Below are positions 1 to 8,978 of a stretch of 64,000 nt of DNA, in pieces. Positions within the stretch are counted from its first letter, which is position 1; every line of letters starts with the position of its first letter. The notes below the pieces were generated by a model. The model did not search any database and was not told the origin of the DNA. It worked only from the letters and a program-made list of their open reading frames with translations. This DNA is from JABHIE01 sp964584805 (GTDB taxonomy: Bacteria; Planctomycetota; UBA1135): positions 9,560 to 73,559 of the forward strand of contig CAZPAY010000011.1 of the NCBI GenBank assembly GCA_964584805.1, given 5' to 3'. The translations under genes were made by a program, and so were the position numbers.

Positions 1-541
1 TCGCCTGCTTACCGCGGATATCAGGAATAATGCAAAATGCACACTCATGATCGCATCCATGACTCGGGCGTAAATACGCGTAAGAGCGAGGTGTCTGCAA
101 TAAACGCAACAACTCGCCTTGACGCTGCGGCGCGCGACCGCCGGTCACCTCGCTCACTTTGCGACCCTTGAGAACCTCTTGCACAATACGCGCGATATTG
201 GAGTAATCACTCAAACCCAAAAACGCATCAACCTCAGGAAAACGACCCACGATTTCATCACGGAATTTCTCAGGCAGGCAACCCGCAACAATGACCGCGC
301 GCATGGTGCCTGCTTTTTTGCGTTCAAGTAAATCACGAATCGCGCCCTCGCTCTCTTCTCGCGCCGGGCCAATGAATGAGCAAGTATTCAAAATGCCAAC
401 ATCTGCCGCGGCAACATCGCCGGTCAACGCAAAACCTTCCTCGCCCAAACGGCCAAGAATGTTTTCGGAATCAATTAAATTGCGTGCGCAGCCCAAATGA
501 ACCAGCGCAACGCGAATCTCACGACTATTATTTTTCGGCAT
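1..541 (-). CDS. rimO: Ribosomal protein S12 methylthiotransferase RimO, 5' part (cut by window edge)
   Basis: RimO is a radical-SAM enzyme that methylthiolates a conserved aspartate of ribosomal protein S12. Translating the minus strand from the ATG at 541-539 gives about 180 residues. They begin with the UPF0004-type domain (HLGCARNLIDSE, then NTCSFIGPAREES) and reach the radical-SAM cluster motif CDHECAFC (C-x3-C-x2-C) followed by IIPDIRG, the pattern expected for RimO rather than MiaB. The C-terminal half and TRAM domain lie beyond position 1. The start overlaps the end of ftsK by 14 nt, so rimO is probably translationally coupled as the last visible gene of the minus-strand operon. Identification is secure; only the missing 3' end is unknown. 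Confidence 0.93.
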   Translation of the reverse strand, partial: MPKNNSREIRVALVHLGCARNLIDSENILGRLGEEGFALTGDVAAADVGILNTCSFIGPAREESEGAIRDLLERKKAGTMRAVIVAGCLPEKFRDEIVGRFPEVDAFLGLSDYSNIARIVQEVLKGRKVSEVTGGRAPQRQGELLRLLQTPRSYAYLRPSHGCDHECAFCIIPDIRGKQA

Positions 542-3290
542 ATTGAGGGAAAGCCTCTTCGAACTGCTCGATGGTCATCAAAATCTCACGGGCTTTTGAG
601 CCAACGTGTGGCCCCAGAATACCCTGCTCACTCATGATGTCGACGAGGCGGCTTCCGCGTGTATAACCCACAGAAAGCGCGCGCTGCAACAATGACGCAG
701 AGCCACGGCCCGATTTCAAAACGATACGCACCGCATCGCCGAACAGTGGGTCATCAACAGCGCCACCTTCACCGGAGCCGGCGGGGCCTGTGACCAATTC
801 TTCAAGGTATTCTGGTTTGCCGTTTGCACGCAAGTGATCGCAAATTTCGCGCACTTCGTCTTCGCTAACGAAACAACCCTGGCCACGCACCAATGCCGCG
901 GACCCAGGTGGGCGATACAGGAAGTCACCATTGCCAAGCAAAACCTCCGCGCCCATGTCATCAAGAATCACGCGGCTGTCAGTACCCGACGACACTTTGA
1001 ATGCCATCCGCACCGGCATGTTTGTCTTGATCAAACCGGTAACGACATCGGTCGAAGGTCGCTGCGTGGCCACCAACATATGAATACCGGCCGCGCGCGC
1101 CTTTGCCGCAATACGCGCAATCGCCATCTCAACCTCTTTGCGTGCTTGAATCATCAAGTCAGCCAGCTCGTCAATTACGATGACAATATAGGGCATCGAT
1201 TTCGGGAAATCCTCGGGGTCGTATTGCTCACCCACACGCTCTTTCAATTGCCGCACACCGAGATCGTTGTAATCGGTGATGTTGCGCACGCCGGCTTTTT
1301 GATAAACATGCAAACGGTCGTCCATCTCGCGCATCGCCCAATTCAGCACAAACGAGGCGCGCTTCATGTCAGTCACGACAGGGCACATCAAATGCGGAAT
1401 ATCCTGGTAAAGCTGCAGCTCAACCTGCTTCGGGTCAATCAGCAACAGCCGTAGTTGATCCGGCTTCCGCGTCATCAACATCGAAACCAAAATACTATTC
1501 ACGCAAACAGATTTACCCGAACCCGTCGTGCCAGCAATGAGCATGTGCGGCATCTTGCTCAAATCTTCAATCGCCGGATCACCCAGCGTCGAGCGGCCAA
1601 GGATGGCAGGTAATCTGTTTTTCGACCACCGCTTATCTGCGCCTTGATACACATCATTAAGCGTCACATTTTCGCGCTGAATATTCGGCACCTCAACACC
1701 CACCGTCGTCTTGCCTGGCAACGGGTAAACAATGCGGACGCCTTCTTGCACGCCGAGTGACACGGCAATGTCGTCGCGCTGTGCCTTTAGCTTTTTAACG
1801 GAGATTCCTGTTTCAAGTTGAACCTCAAACAGTGTCAGCGTCGGGCCGCGCTTGGCGCCAATGACGCTCGCTTGCAGACCAAAAGCCTCAAAAGCTTTCT
1901 GCAATTGATTCCCGCGGGCCTTGACCTCTTCCATGAGTTTGGCTTGATCTTTTTTCTTACCCAAAACCAGAATCGTTTCTGGAGGCAAGGAAGCAAGAGT
2001 TGGCTCGGCGCGTGGCTCAGCGGGGCCTTCATTGACCTCGGCCGCTGGAGAGATTTCGACCGCCGGTTCAGCAACGACCTCGGGTTGCTGTAAATCAAGC
2101 GCAGGTTGCTCGATCTTAATTTCAGACTTTGGCTTGACTGCTTCGGGTTGAGCGTTTGGCTCTGGGTTTGGGGCAACAACCGCCGCTGCGGCATCGTCGC
2201 GCTGTTGAGCAGGCTCGTCACCCGCCATCTCAACCGCCAACTCAGGGCGTGGCTGCGTTGTCGCCGCATCTTCATCATTTGCCACAAACGGAAGACCCGT
2301 TTGCTTGCCCTCTAGTGTGACGGGCATATCAGCATCATCTTTTGCATGATGCGGCGAGAAAACCGTCTTGATGACAGTCCAGAATCGGTCAAAACCAGAA
2401 ACGGTGCGTTCATGACTGTCGGCGGCTTGCTCGCGCAAACTGCGCTTTCGGGCAGTAAGTGGCAAATCAGGCTGTGTCTTGTCAGCAGCCCCGCGCATCA
2501 AGTCTTGAAAAAGGGGCACGAAAGCCCATTCAGTCGCCAGCAGACTCGAAACCGCGCCAAGCAAAACCAAAAGCAGCGTTACACCAAAACCACCAAGTGA
2601 AGTCACGAGGGGTGGATAGAGCATCTCGCCAAGCCAGCCACCTTGACCGTAAGGAAAAGAATTGGTGGGCTCGATGTTGCCAAGTGCATGAGCCGACAAG
2701 GATGCCGTCAGCGTCAGAATCACAACGCCGACCAACTTGACGGTGGCAGCACCCGAAGGTTCATCGCGCATTAAACGGGCGAAACCCCAAAACACGCCAA
2801 AGGCTGGTGCGAGGAATGCCCCCATCCCGATAAGGACGAGAAGTTGCTCGGCGAGATTGTTGCCGATGCGCCCGCAAACATTTGTTGTGCCATCGTAATC
2901 AATCAACGCAACAAAAGTAAAAACGGAAATTGCCGACAAAACCATGCCGAGTGGCTGTCGCGCATTTTCACCCTGAAGGACTTTCCAGACCGTGACCGCG
3001 GCCCAGGAAATTGCCGCAGCGACACCTGTGGCAAGCGCCATCACCCAACCAAAAATAGTTACCAAGCCCTGGGCGAAAAAAGACAAGTTGTCACCAGTCG
3101 AGGTGCGCTTGCGTTTTGCCGAAGCCGCTCGGCTGCGACCTTTTGCTGACTTAGCGCGAGACTTCTGCGCCTTAGCCCGAGACTTGGCCGCCTTTGCAGC
3201 AGCCTTTTTTTTCGCCTTGGCTCTCGCCTTGGACGCTTTCTGCGCAGCCGCGCTACGGCTTGCAGTCGATTTCTTAGTTTTTGTGGCCAC
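528..3290 (-). CDS. ftsK: DNA translocase FtsK
   Basis: FtsK is a septum-located, ATP-driven hexameric DNA pump that segregates chromosome termini and activates dimer resolution. The 920-residue product has an unusually long Lys/Ala/Arg-rich cytoplasmic head (residues 1-65). Four to five membrane segments follow (about 70-260), then a Pro/Glu/Ala-rich linker (about 340-435). The motor has Walker A GTTGSGKS at 587-594 and Walker B LLLIDP at 615-620. A winged-helix gamma domain (about 855-915, DPLFGDAVRIV...) should read polar KOPS-like sites. The start is GTG at 3290 with no obvious Shine-Dalgarno. The basic head, histone-tail-like in composition, is not usual for FtsK and may contact DNA or phospholipid (inference). 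Confidence 0.96.
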   Translation of the reverse strand: MATKTKKSTASRSAAAQKASKARAKAKKKAAAKAAKSRAKAQKSRAKSAKGRSRAASAKRKRTSTGDNLSFFAQGLVTIFGWVMALATGVAAAISWAAVTVWKVLQGENARQPLGMVLSAISVFTFVALIDYDGTTNVCGRIGNNLAEQLLVLIGMGAFLAPAFGVFWGFARLMRDEPSGAATVKLVGVVILTLTASLSAHALGNIEPTNSFPYGQGGWLGEMLYPPLVTSLGGFGVTLLLVLLGAVSSLLATEWAFVPLFQDLMRGAADKTQPDLPLTARKRSLREQAADSHERTVSGFDRFWTVIKTVFSPHHAKDDADMPVTLEGKQTGLPFVANDEDAATTQPRPELAVEMAGDEPAQQRDDAAAAVVAPNPEPNAQPEAVKPKSEIKIEQPALDLQQPEVVAEPAVEISPAAEVNEGPAEPRAEPTLASLPPETILVLGKKKDQAKLMEEVKARGNQLQKAFEAFGLQASVIGAKRGPTLTLFEVQLETGISVKKLKAQRDDIAVSLGVQEGVRIVYPLPGKTTVGVEVPNIQRENVTLNDVYQGADKRWSKNRLPAILGRSTLGDPAIEDLSKMPHMLIAGTTGSGKSVCVNSILVSMLMTRKPDQLRLLLIDPKQVELQLYQDIPHLMCPVVTDMKRASFVLNWAMREMDDRLHVYQKAGVRNITDYNDLGVRQLKERVGEQYDPEDFPKSMPYIVIVIDELADLMIQARKEVEMAIARIAAKARAAGIHMLVATQRPSTDVVTGLIKTNMPVRMAFKVSSGTDSRVILDDMGAEVLLGNGDFLYRPPGSAALVRGQGCFVSEDEVREICDHLRANGKPEYLEELVTGPAGSGEGGAVDDPLFGDAVRIVLKSGRGSASLLQRALSVGYTRGSRLVDIMSEQGILGPHVGSKAREILMTIEQFEEAFPQYAEK

Positions 3291-3440
3291 GATGTAAGTT
3301 TAATCGTAGAGAGAAGGAGCCCCAGAATCAAAAGCGAAATCCCCAATTCCTGCCATTTCTAGGGCTTATCCGCTGTTTTCAAGCCTCCGCACACTAGGTT
3401 TTGTACCCCCACGCCAAGCACGGGACAATACAGCCTTGAT

Positions 3441-4073
3441 TTACCGCAAAATTTGGCGGACGATTTCAGTCGCCAAGTCGCTTTTTGCGCAAGGGCCGAT
3501 AGGCGTAAGGCGGCCATCTGGGTCGATGAGGGTCAACGATGACTGTGTAGCGCCTTGCGCCTCCGCACCATTTGCGGCCACCCAATCAAGATGCTTAACC
3601 GATTGCTTCCGCTTAGCCTCAGCGATAGCCGTTTCGTAATCGCTCGTTTCTAGCGCAAAGCCCAAAACGAGCCGACCGCCTTTTTCCGCCGCGAGAGTAG
3701 CGACGATATCGGGATTAGGAATCAAGTCGAGGGTCATGCCCTCGCCGTCAGTGCGTTTGAGTTTTTGAGTTGCAGGGTTTGACGGACGGTAATCCGCGAC
3801 TGCGGCAACCGCGAAGAGTGCGTCGCAAGTGGCCCAGTGGTGCTGACACGCACCCAGCATTTCGAGCGCGCTACCCACGCTGACGGTTGTGAGTGATTCC
3901 GTCTTATTTGGCAATGCAACCGAAAGTGGGCCGTGGACCAAAACGACCTCATGCCCGGCGACCATAAGCGCGCGTGCTAACTCAACCCCCATCAAACCGC
4001 TCGATCGATTCCCCAAAAAACGCACGGGGTCGATGGCTTCTTGGGTTGGGCCAGCAGTAACTAGGATGCGCAT
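3441..4073 (-). CDS. coaB: Phosphopantothenate-cysteine ligase, stand-alone CoaB
   Basis: CoaB joins cysteine to 4'-phosphopantothenate in coenzyme A synthesis. The 210-residue protein has the family signature near its N terminus (AGPTQEAIDPVRFLGNRSSG), then AAVADYRP and the KLKR...NPDIV region that binds nucleotide and phosphopantothenate. In most bacteria this domain is the C-terminal half of a fused CoaBC protein; here it is separate, and its ATG overlaps the end of coaC by 13 nt in a different frame. Length matches a single CoaB domain with no sign of truncation. It is followed by a gap of about 150 bp before ftsK. Confidence 0.93.
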   Translation of the reverse strand: MRILVTAGPTQEAIDPVRFLGNRSSGLMGVELARALMVAGHEVVLVHGPLSVALPNKTESLTTVSVGSALEMLGACQHHWATCDALFAVAAVADYRPSNPATQKLKRTDGEGMTLDLIPNPDIVATLAAEKGGRLVLGFALETSDYETAIAEAKRKQSVKHLDWVAANGAEAQGATQSSLTLIDPDGRLTPIGPCAKSDLATEIVRQILR

Positions 4074-4603
4074 AATTCAAGCACAAGAGCCACGACGGCA
4101 TCGGCCTCTAGAAAACGCCCCGGGCCCGTTTCGCCACATGCGGTATCGCCTTCGGCTGGGCCAAAAACTTGCCAGCCGTCTTGGGCTAACTGCTCGGCAT
4201 TGCGTTCAACTGCAGGATTAGCCCACATTTGAGGATTCATTGCTGGCGCGACCGCGCGGGGGCCCGTTTTAGCAAAAGCCAATGCGAGCGACCCCAGCAA
4301 ACCCGGAGCCATGCCGTGAGCGAGCCAGCCCATCGTGTCGGCAGTGGCGGGTGCGATTACCAAGGCATCTGCCCAACGCGCGAGCGAAATATGATCCATG
4401 CCGGCAGGATCACTGCCCGCCCATTCGTCATCGAGTGCCTTAATACCGGTAACGCATGAAAATTGCAAGGCTGTCACAAAACGCGCGGCCGCCGGAGTCA
4501 GGATGACCTGCACCTCGTGGCCCTGTTTCGTCAGTGTCGATGCAATCGCAACCGCTTTAAAACAAGCCGCCGAACCCGTTACCCCAAGAAGAATTTTGCT
4601 CAT
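4061..4603 (-). CDS. coaC: Phosphopantothenoylcysteine decarboxylase, stand-alone CoaC
   Basis: CoaC is an FMN-dependent decarboxylase that converts phosphopantothenoylcysteine to phosphopantetheine. The 180-residue product shows the flavoprotein fold signature: an N-terminal GVTGSAACFKA loop, the active-site histidine in MDHISLARWAD, the APATADT FMN-binding loop, APAMNPQMW with the essential asparagine, and ACGETGPGR with the catalytic cysteine. The ATG overlaps the gmk stop by 4 nt (ATGA), and the 3' end overlaps coaB by 13 nt. The two proteins are therefore made in coupled fashion but not fused. rpoZ, which often sits between gmk and coaBC, is absent. Confidence 0.94.
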   Translation of the reverse strand: MSKILLGVTGSAACFKAVAIASTLTKQGHEVQVILTPAAARFVTALQFSCVTGIKALDDEWAGSDPAGMDHISLARWADALVIAPATADTMGWLAHGMAPGLLGSLALAFAKTGPRAVAPAMNPQMWANPAVERNAEQLAQDGWQVFGPAEGDTACGETGPGRFLEADAVVALVLELCAS

Positions 4604-5190
4604 GCTTTTGCCTCTATTTCTGGTGTCGGTGGAATTTGAATGCCTAAAATCTCGCCGACCTCTGCAATCATGCGCTCAAGGTCATCGTTGACGACGACAT
4701 GGTCATATAAATCAGCACAGGCCATCTCGCGCTCGACGATGCTGAGTCGCCGCGCCATCTGGTCTTCGGTTTCGGTGCCGCGATCGCGCAAACGCTGCGC
4801 CAAAATTTCAAGACTCGGAGGGTTTACGAAAAAACTGACCTGCGGCAAATCAGATTCGCGCAATTGCCGCGCGCCTTCCACATCGATTTCAAGGACGATA
4901 TCCAGCCCCACATCAATGGCATCTTCGATGCTTGATCGCAATGTGCCGTAGTAACAGCCATGCACCTCGGCGTATTCCAAAAGCGCGCCATCGGCAATGA
5001 GTTGCTCAAAATTCTCTTTTGATAAAAATCGGTAATCGCGGCCATCGACCTCACCACGGCGCATTTGCCGCGTGGTCGCCGAAACGGAAAAGGCCACGCT
5101 GTCATGCAAAACAAGGCGTCGCCACAGCGTAGATTTTCCCGAGGCTGTCGGCCCCGAGACGATTAGCAAGCGGCCGCGCTTATTCGACAT
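4600..5190 (-). CDS. gmk: Guanylate kinase
   Basis: Gmk phosphorylates GMP to GDP with ATP. The 196-residue protein starts with a P-loop GPTASGKST (commonly GPSGAGKST), followed by the GMP-binding region SATTRQMRRGEVDGRDY and the lid/EYAEVHGCYYGT segment typical of the family; VLEIDVEGARQL is the Walker B-like part. Length is normal. The gene overlaps yicC upstream by 11 nt and coaC downstream by 4 nt, the conserved yicC-gmk-coaBC order seen in many phyla. A short unconserved C-terminal tail (PPTPEIEAKA) follows the core. Confidence 0.96.
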   Translation of the reverse strand: MSNKRGRLLIVSGPTASGKSTLWRRLVLHDSVAFSVSATTRQMRRGEVDGRDYRFLSKENFEQLIADGALLEYAEVHGCYYGTLRSSIEDAIDVGLDIVLEIDVEGARQLRESDLPQVSFFVNPPSLEILAQRLRDRGTETEDQMARRLSIVEREMACADLYDHVVVNDDLERMIAEVGEILGIQIPPTPEIEAKA

Positions 5191-6067
5191 TTGCGGCTTG
5201 TTCTTTAAGTTGCTGAACGATCATCTTCATGGCGACGCCAAACTCAGTGAGTTTGGCGTCGGCAGATTTATTGCAGAGAGTCGTCACCTCGCGGTGGCAC
5301 TCTTGAATCATGAATTCAATTTCGCGGCCACAAGGCCCGCCAGCCTGAATTGTATTGCGCAAACGCTCGGTGTGAATTTCAAGCCGCGCGATTTCTTCTT
5401 GGACATCCGCGCGCTCGGCCAGCGCAACCAACTCGCGTGACAAATCCAAATCACCGCGGTCTTTGCCAGCGGAATTCAATGCAACCGTCACGCGCTCTTC
5501 TAAGCGAGCGGCGGCAGCTTTACCTGCCTTAGGCAAATGCTTTTCTATCGATTTTCGGAGCCGCTCAAGACGCAAGGTCAATCGCAGTAATTCTTTAGCA
5601 AGACGCTTGCCCTCTTTTTCGCGCGCTGAGATCAAATTTGAAACGGCAGCCTCAAAAGCTGTCGTTGTCGCAGCAGCGACTGCTCTCGTAGCCGCTGGTT
5701 TTTCTTGAGCGGTTTCGTATGCGCCAGGCAAGGCAAGCAGCTGAGACAAGTCGGGGTCGCGCTCGGTCAAGCCAAGCTCTTTTTCTAATGCGCGCCATTC
5801 GGCCAAATACCGCTTCAGCACTTCGTGGTCGAGTGCGGCGGCGGCATGAGTTAATCGCCGGATTTTTACCTGGCTCTGCACACTGCCTCGCTCAATCTGC
5901 TTACGCACGATGGCGTCAAGCTTTGGCTCAAGCTCCATGCGGTCATTGGGGAGCCGCATTTTCAACGACAAGCCCTTGCCGTTAACGGAACGAATCTCCA
6001 CCTCAACTGAGGCGTGCTTATTGGCGGCACTCCCTCGCCCAAAACCGGTCATGCTGCGTAAAGTCAT
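5180..6067 (-). CDS. yicC: YicC/YloC family endoribonuclease
   Basis: YicC-family proteins are conserved bacterial endoribonucleases, in E. coli linked to decay of the small RNA RyhB. The 295-residue product begins with the diagnostic SMTGFGRG, followed by EIRSVNGKGLSLKMRLP. The C-terminal DUF1732 region contains the conserved stretch ending in EIEFMIQECHREVTTLCNKS. The middle (about 110-220) is Ala/Lys/Arg/Glu-rich and predicted helical. It lies directly upstream of gmk with an 11-nt overlap, the standard genomic context, and 45 bp downstream of pyrE. Confidence 0.93.
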   Translation of the reverse strand: MTLRSMTGFGRGSAANKHASVEVEIRSVNGKGLSLKMRLPNDRMELEPKLDAIVRKQIERGSVQSQVKIRRLTHAAAALDHEVLKRYLAEWRALEKELGLTERDPDLSQLLALPGAYETAQEKPAATRAVAAATTTAFEAAVSNLISAREKEGKRLAKELLRLTLRLERLRKSIEKHLPKAGKAAAARLEERVTVALNSAGKDRGDLDLSRELVALAERADVQEEIARLEIHTERLRNTIQAGGPCGREIEFMIQECHREVTTLCNKSADAKLTEFGVAMKMIVQQLKEQAANVE

Positions 6068-6112
6068 TTCAAAAATCTCGTTTAAATCACAAATGCGTGC
6101 CGGCAGAGGCCA

Positions 6113-6703
6113 TTAAAGACCGGGTCGGCTTCCTGGCTTAATCGCCGGCCCGTGAGAATCATCCGCGCAAAGTGGGCACTCTTCGGCTGACCAGTTAGGC
6201 ACATCAAGCGGAACCAAACTGTAGTAAGGCACGCCCCTTTCGCCCGCATCGGCAAATGGGTTTTCGACGCCTGAGCGATTCACTAAAGAGGCGACCGCCA
6301 TCTCGGTCACGCCCATTTCAGTCAACATCGCGAGCACTTCTTTCACACTCTTGCCGGTAGTCACGACATCTTCGGCAACCAAAACGCGCTCGCCTGGCTT
6401 GACCGCAAAACCGCGGCGCAAAGCAAAACCGCCCTCGGTACGCTCGGCAAACAAACCGCGCGTACCCATCGCGCGCGCCAATTCGTAACCCATCGTGACC
6501 GCACCCATTGCAGGGCCAATAACGACATCGTAATCGCTCTCTTCGCGGATTTTTGCCGCAAGCTCAGCACAAGCCTCGGCGGCTCGCTCTGGATATTGCA
6601 ACAGTCGAGCACACTGAATGTAGCGCCCCGCGTGTCGCCCCGAAGAAAGCAAAAAATGCCCTTCGAGCAACGCGTCAGATGCTCGTAGCAAGTCGAGGGT
6701 CAT
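6113..6703 (-). CDS. pyrE: Orotate phosphoribosyltransferase
   Basis: PyrE transfers phosphoribose from PRPP to orotate to give OMP in pyrimidine synthesis. The 196-residue protein carries the PRPP-binding loop VLVAEDVVTTGKS, the ISP...G-type N-terminal substrate region (LLSSGRHAGRYIQCARLL), and GPAMGAVTMGYELA. The C-terminal CPLCADDSHGPAIKPGS resembles the long-form OPRTases of several non-proteobacterial groups and may bind metal through its two cysteines (inference). The start ATG lies 3 nt after the secG stop, so the two are co-transcribed. Confidence 0.95.
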   Translation of the reverse strand: MTLDLLRASDALLEGHFLLSSGRHAGRYIQCARLLQYPERAAEACAELAAKIREESDYDVVIGPAMGAVTMGYELARAMGTRGLFAERTEGGFALRRGFAVKPGERVLVAEDVVTTGKSVKEVLAMLTEMGVTEMAVASLVNRSGVENPFADAGERGVPYYSLVPLDVPNWSAEECPLCADDSHGPAIKPGSRPGL

Positions 6704-6706
6704 GTT

Positions 6707-7039
6707 TTAATTTGCAGTTGGTGCCACAGGGCCAGGTGTTGCTGGCGCCTCAATCGGAGCCGCTGTGCCAGGTGCCGTTGCAGCTGGGTCTGTGGCCATA
6801 ACCGAGCCCGCATCCGCATCGTTGCCCGTCCAGTGCAGGCCCATCGCCGACATAATGAAAATAGCGAAAAGCGTAAAAGTGAACTTGTTGATGCCGCCAG
6901 AGCGCACGCCAAAAGTCTCGGTGCCGGCGCCACCAAAGGCGTCGGAAAGTCCGCCACCCTTGCTCTCTTGCAACAGAATCACAAGGACAAGCAAAAGCGC
7001 TGAGATGAAGAAAAGTGTGTAAAGGAGGAACTCGATCAT
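6707..7039 (-). CDS. secG: Preprotein translocase subunit SecG
   Basis: SecG is the accessory small subunit of the SecYEG export channel. The 110-residue protein has two membrane segments (about 4-24 and 51-70) around the conserved cytoplasmic loop LLQESKGGGLSDAFGG. An Ala/Pro/Thr-rich low-complexity tail follows (about 75-110), as in many SecG proteins. It lies between tpiA and pyrE; tpiA-secG adjacency is common across bacteria and supports the call. Confidence 0.94.
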   Translation of the reverse strand: MIEFLLYTLFFISALLLVLVILLQESKGGGLSDAFGGAGTETFGVRSGGINKFTFTLFAIFIMSAMGLHWTGNDADAGSVMATDPAATAPGTAAPIEAPATPGPVAPTAN

Positions 7040-7078
7040 GAGTAGATGGGGCTGATTTTTGTCACTCGGAATGAGCGG

Positions 7079-7840
7079 CTATTTCGGGGCTGCTTCGAGC
7101 AGAGGCCCGAAATTTTCGATGGTTAAAGATGCACCGCCGACGAGCGCGCCGTCGATATCGGGCTGCGCAAGAAGGTCGGCGACATTGGCAGGTTTGACGC
7201 TACCACCGTAAAGAATCGGCATGGTTGCGGCGGCGTCGGGGCCGAAATGCTCAGCAATCAGCCGGCGTGTTTCAGCGTGTGCCTCTTGGGCAATTTCAGG
7301 TGTGGCGGTAAGACCGGTGCCAATCGCCCAAACAGGCTCGTAGGCGATACGGATGCGTGGTGCGAGCTCAGGCTTGACGCCTTTAAGCGCTTTCATTTGG
7401 CGGGCGAGGACGGCAAATGTTTCGCCAGACTCGCGCTCGGTTTGCGTTTCGCCAATACAAAGGATGACATCAATCTTGGCGCGCAAAGCCGCTTTTACCT
7501 TTTTGGCGAGGCGGGCATCGGCCTCACCGAAATCATGACGGCGCTCACTATGGCCAATCAGGACGACCTGCGCGCCCATGTCACGAAGCATTGCCGCGCT
7601 GATCTCACCCGTGCATGCACCCGTCTTTGCCTCGTGGCAATTTTGCGCACCGAGCACGACATCGGAATCTTTCAGCTGGCGGCGCACATGCTCAAGATGA
7701 ACAAAAGTTGGGAAAACCAAGCACTCACTCTGCGGGTGAGCCTTATGTATGGCGACGACCTCGCGAGCCAAACGCGAAGCGGTGCGCTTGGTGAAATGCA
7801 TTTTCCAGTTGCCGGCGATGACGGTTGGGCGTTGGGTCAT
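7079..7840 (-). CDS. tpiA: Triosephosphate isomerase
   Basis: TpiA interconverts dihydroxyacetone phosphate and glyceraldehyde 3-phosphate in glycolysis and gluconeogenesis. The 253-residue TIM barrel shows all catalytic parts: AGNWKMH with the active-site Lys, LIGHSERR with the catalytic His, AYEPVWAIGTG with the catalytic Glu and flexible loop 6, and YGGSVKP and LVGGASL at the phosphate site. Length is normal. Its ATG overlaps the aroF stop by 4 nt. Confidence 0.97.
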   Translation of the reverse strand: MTQRPTVIAGNWKMHFTKRTASRLAREVVAIHKAHPQSECLVFPTFVHLEHVRRQLKDSDVVLGAQNCHEAKTGACTGEISAAMLRDMGAQVVLIGHSERRHDFGEADARLAKKVKAALRAKIDVILCIGETQTERESGETFAVLARQMKALKGVKPELAPRIRIAYEPVWAIGTGLTATPEIAQEAHAETRRLIAEHFGPDAAATMPILYGGSVKPANVADLLAQPDIDGALVGGASLTIENFGPLLEAAPK

Positions 7841-8898
7841 GACGAGACGGCCTCTTTTTGTGAAGTACTCAATTTACGGCCCATTGCTGCTAATACCGCC
7901 TGGGTTGTGCCAAGAGCGGTTTCAAATTGCTCGAAGGAAAGTGCTTGGCCCGCATCCGAAATCGATTCGGCTGGCTGTGGGTGAACCTCGACTAAAAAAC
8001 CATCTGCACCCGCGGCTGCTGCGGCGGCCATCATCGACGGCACCAAACTCGCGCGGCCCGTGCCGTGGCTTGGGTCAACAACGACTGGCAAATGCGTGCG
8101 CTCTTTCAACGCCGGCACGGCCGAAAGGTCGAGCAGGTTGCGCATGGCTGGGTCATAATGCCTCAGCCCGCGCTCACAGAGCAAAATGTCGGTGCATCCG
8201 CCGTCGGCGAGATACTCGGCGGCCAAAACGAACTCTTCGAGCGTCGCGCTCATGCCGCGTTTCAGCAAAACGGGCATCCCCGCGCGGCCAGCCTCTTTGA
8301 GCAGGCTGTAATTCATCATATTGCGCGAGCCAACTTGCAGGCAATCAGCGTGCTGGGCGACTAGGCCGATATCACGCGTATCCATGACCTCGGTCACAAC
8401 GGGCAAGCCCGACTCGCGACGGACGGCATCGAGAATTTCGAGGCCCTTTTGCCCCAAACCCTGAAAGTTATACGGCGAAGTGCGTGGCTTAAAAGCCCCC
8501 CCGCGCAGAGCGGTTGCGCCCGCTTTTTTTAGCTTATGTGCGAGCGTGATGAGCGAGTCGAAATCTTCGACGGAACATGGGCCGGCAATTGCGGCCGCGT
8601 GTTGGCCACCAAAAATGCCGCCGCCGAGTTGGATGACGGTCGATTCGTGTTCTTCGAGCGATACGCGGAAGCATGGGCGATTGGGTGTCAAAACCGCGCG
8701 CACTCCATCAAGATTGCGAGCCTCGCTGGCCAACTCATCTTGCGCAAGCCCCTTGTGTAGCACAACTTGCAAAGTATGAATCATACTTGGCCCGGCCATT
8801 TTGACGGTTGCACCATGCCCGCCGGCCCACGATGAAATGCCGTCCATGACCGTCTTGCGGCGGTCTGGAGTGAGCTCGTCTTCGAGGAGGAGAATCAT
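7837..8898 (-). CDS. aroF: 3-deoxy-7-phosphoheptulonate (DAHP) synthase, type I-beta
   Basis: This enzyme condenses PEP with erythrose 4-phosphate, the first step of the shikimate pathway. The 353-residue product has an N-terminal ferredoxin-like regulatory extension (about 1-70, including the RAVLTPNRP linker) as in the Thermotoga type I-beta enzymes. The barrel then carries IAGPCSVE, RGGAFKPRTSPYNFQG, LQVGSRNMMN, LLKRGM, LCERG and VVVDPSHGTG, covering the PEP and metal-binding residues. The C-terminal tail (about 330-353) is unconserved. It is the first gene of the minus-strand operon and is divergent from dgt across an 80-bp spacer. Confidence 0.95.
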   Translation of the reverse strand: MILLLEDELTPDRRKTVMDGISSWAGGHGATVKMAGPSMIHTLQVVLHKGLAQDELASEARNLDGVRAVLTPNRPCFRVSLEEHESTVIQLGGGIFGGQHAAAIAGPCSVEDFDSLITLAHKLKKAGATALRGGAFKPRTSPYNFQGLGQKGLEILDAVRRESGLPVVTEVMDTRDIGLVAQHADCLQVGSRNMMNYSLLKEAGRAGMPVLLKRGMSATLEEFVLAAEYLADGGCTDILLCERGLRHYDPAMRNLLDLSAVPALKERTHLPVVVDPSHGTGRASLVPSMMAAAAAAGADGFLVEVHPQPAESISDAGQALSFEQFETALGTTQAVLAAMGRKLSTSQKEAVSS

Positions 8899-8978
8899 GG
8901 CGAAAAATCAACGGGGGGTTGGCCATCCCGTAGCAGAGAAGTTTAGCGGAATTCTCGGATTCTCGGTATCCTTCCCGC
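8899..8978. promoter_or_regulatory. Divergent promoter region between aroF and dgt
   Basis: This 80-bp spacer separates the two divergent start codons, so it must hold the promoter of the ten-gene minus-strand operon and possibly that of dgt. No confident -35/-10 pair or operator could be recognised by eye. Assignment rests only on gene orientation. Confidence 0.45.

Noticed and set aside
834..1454. 206-codon open frame opposite ftsK
   Set aside because: It lies antisense to the conserved motor domain and has no domain or Shine-Dalgarno; a shadow of codon bias.
4600..4603. rpoZ (omega) hidden between gmk and coaC
   Set aside because: The two genes overlap by 4 nt, leaving no room.
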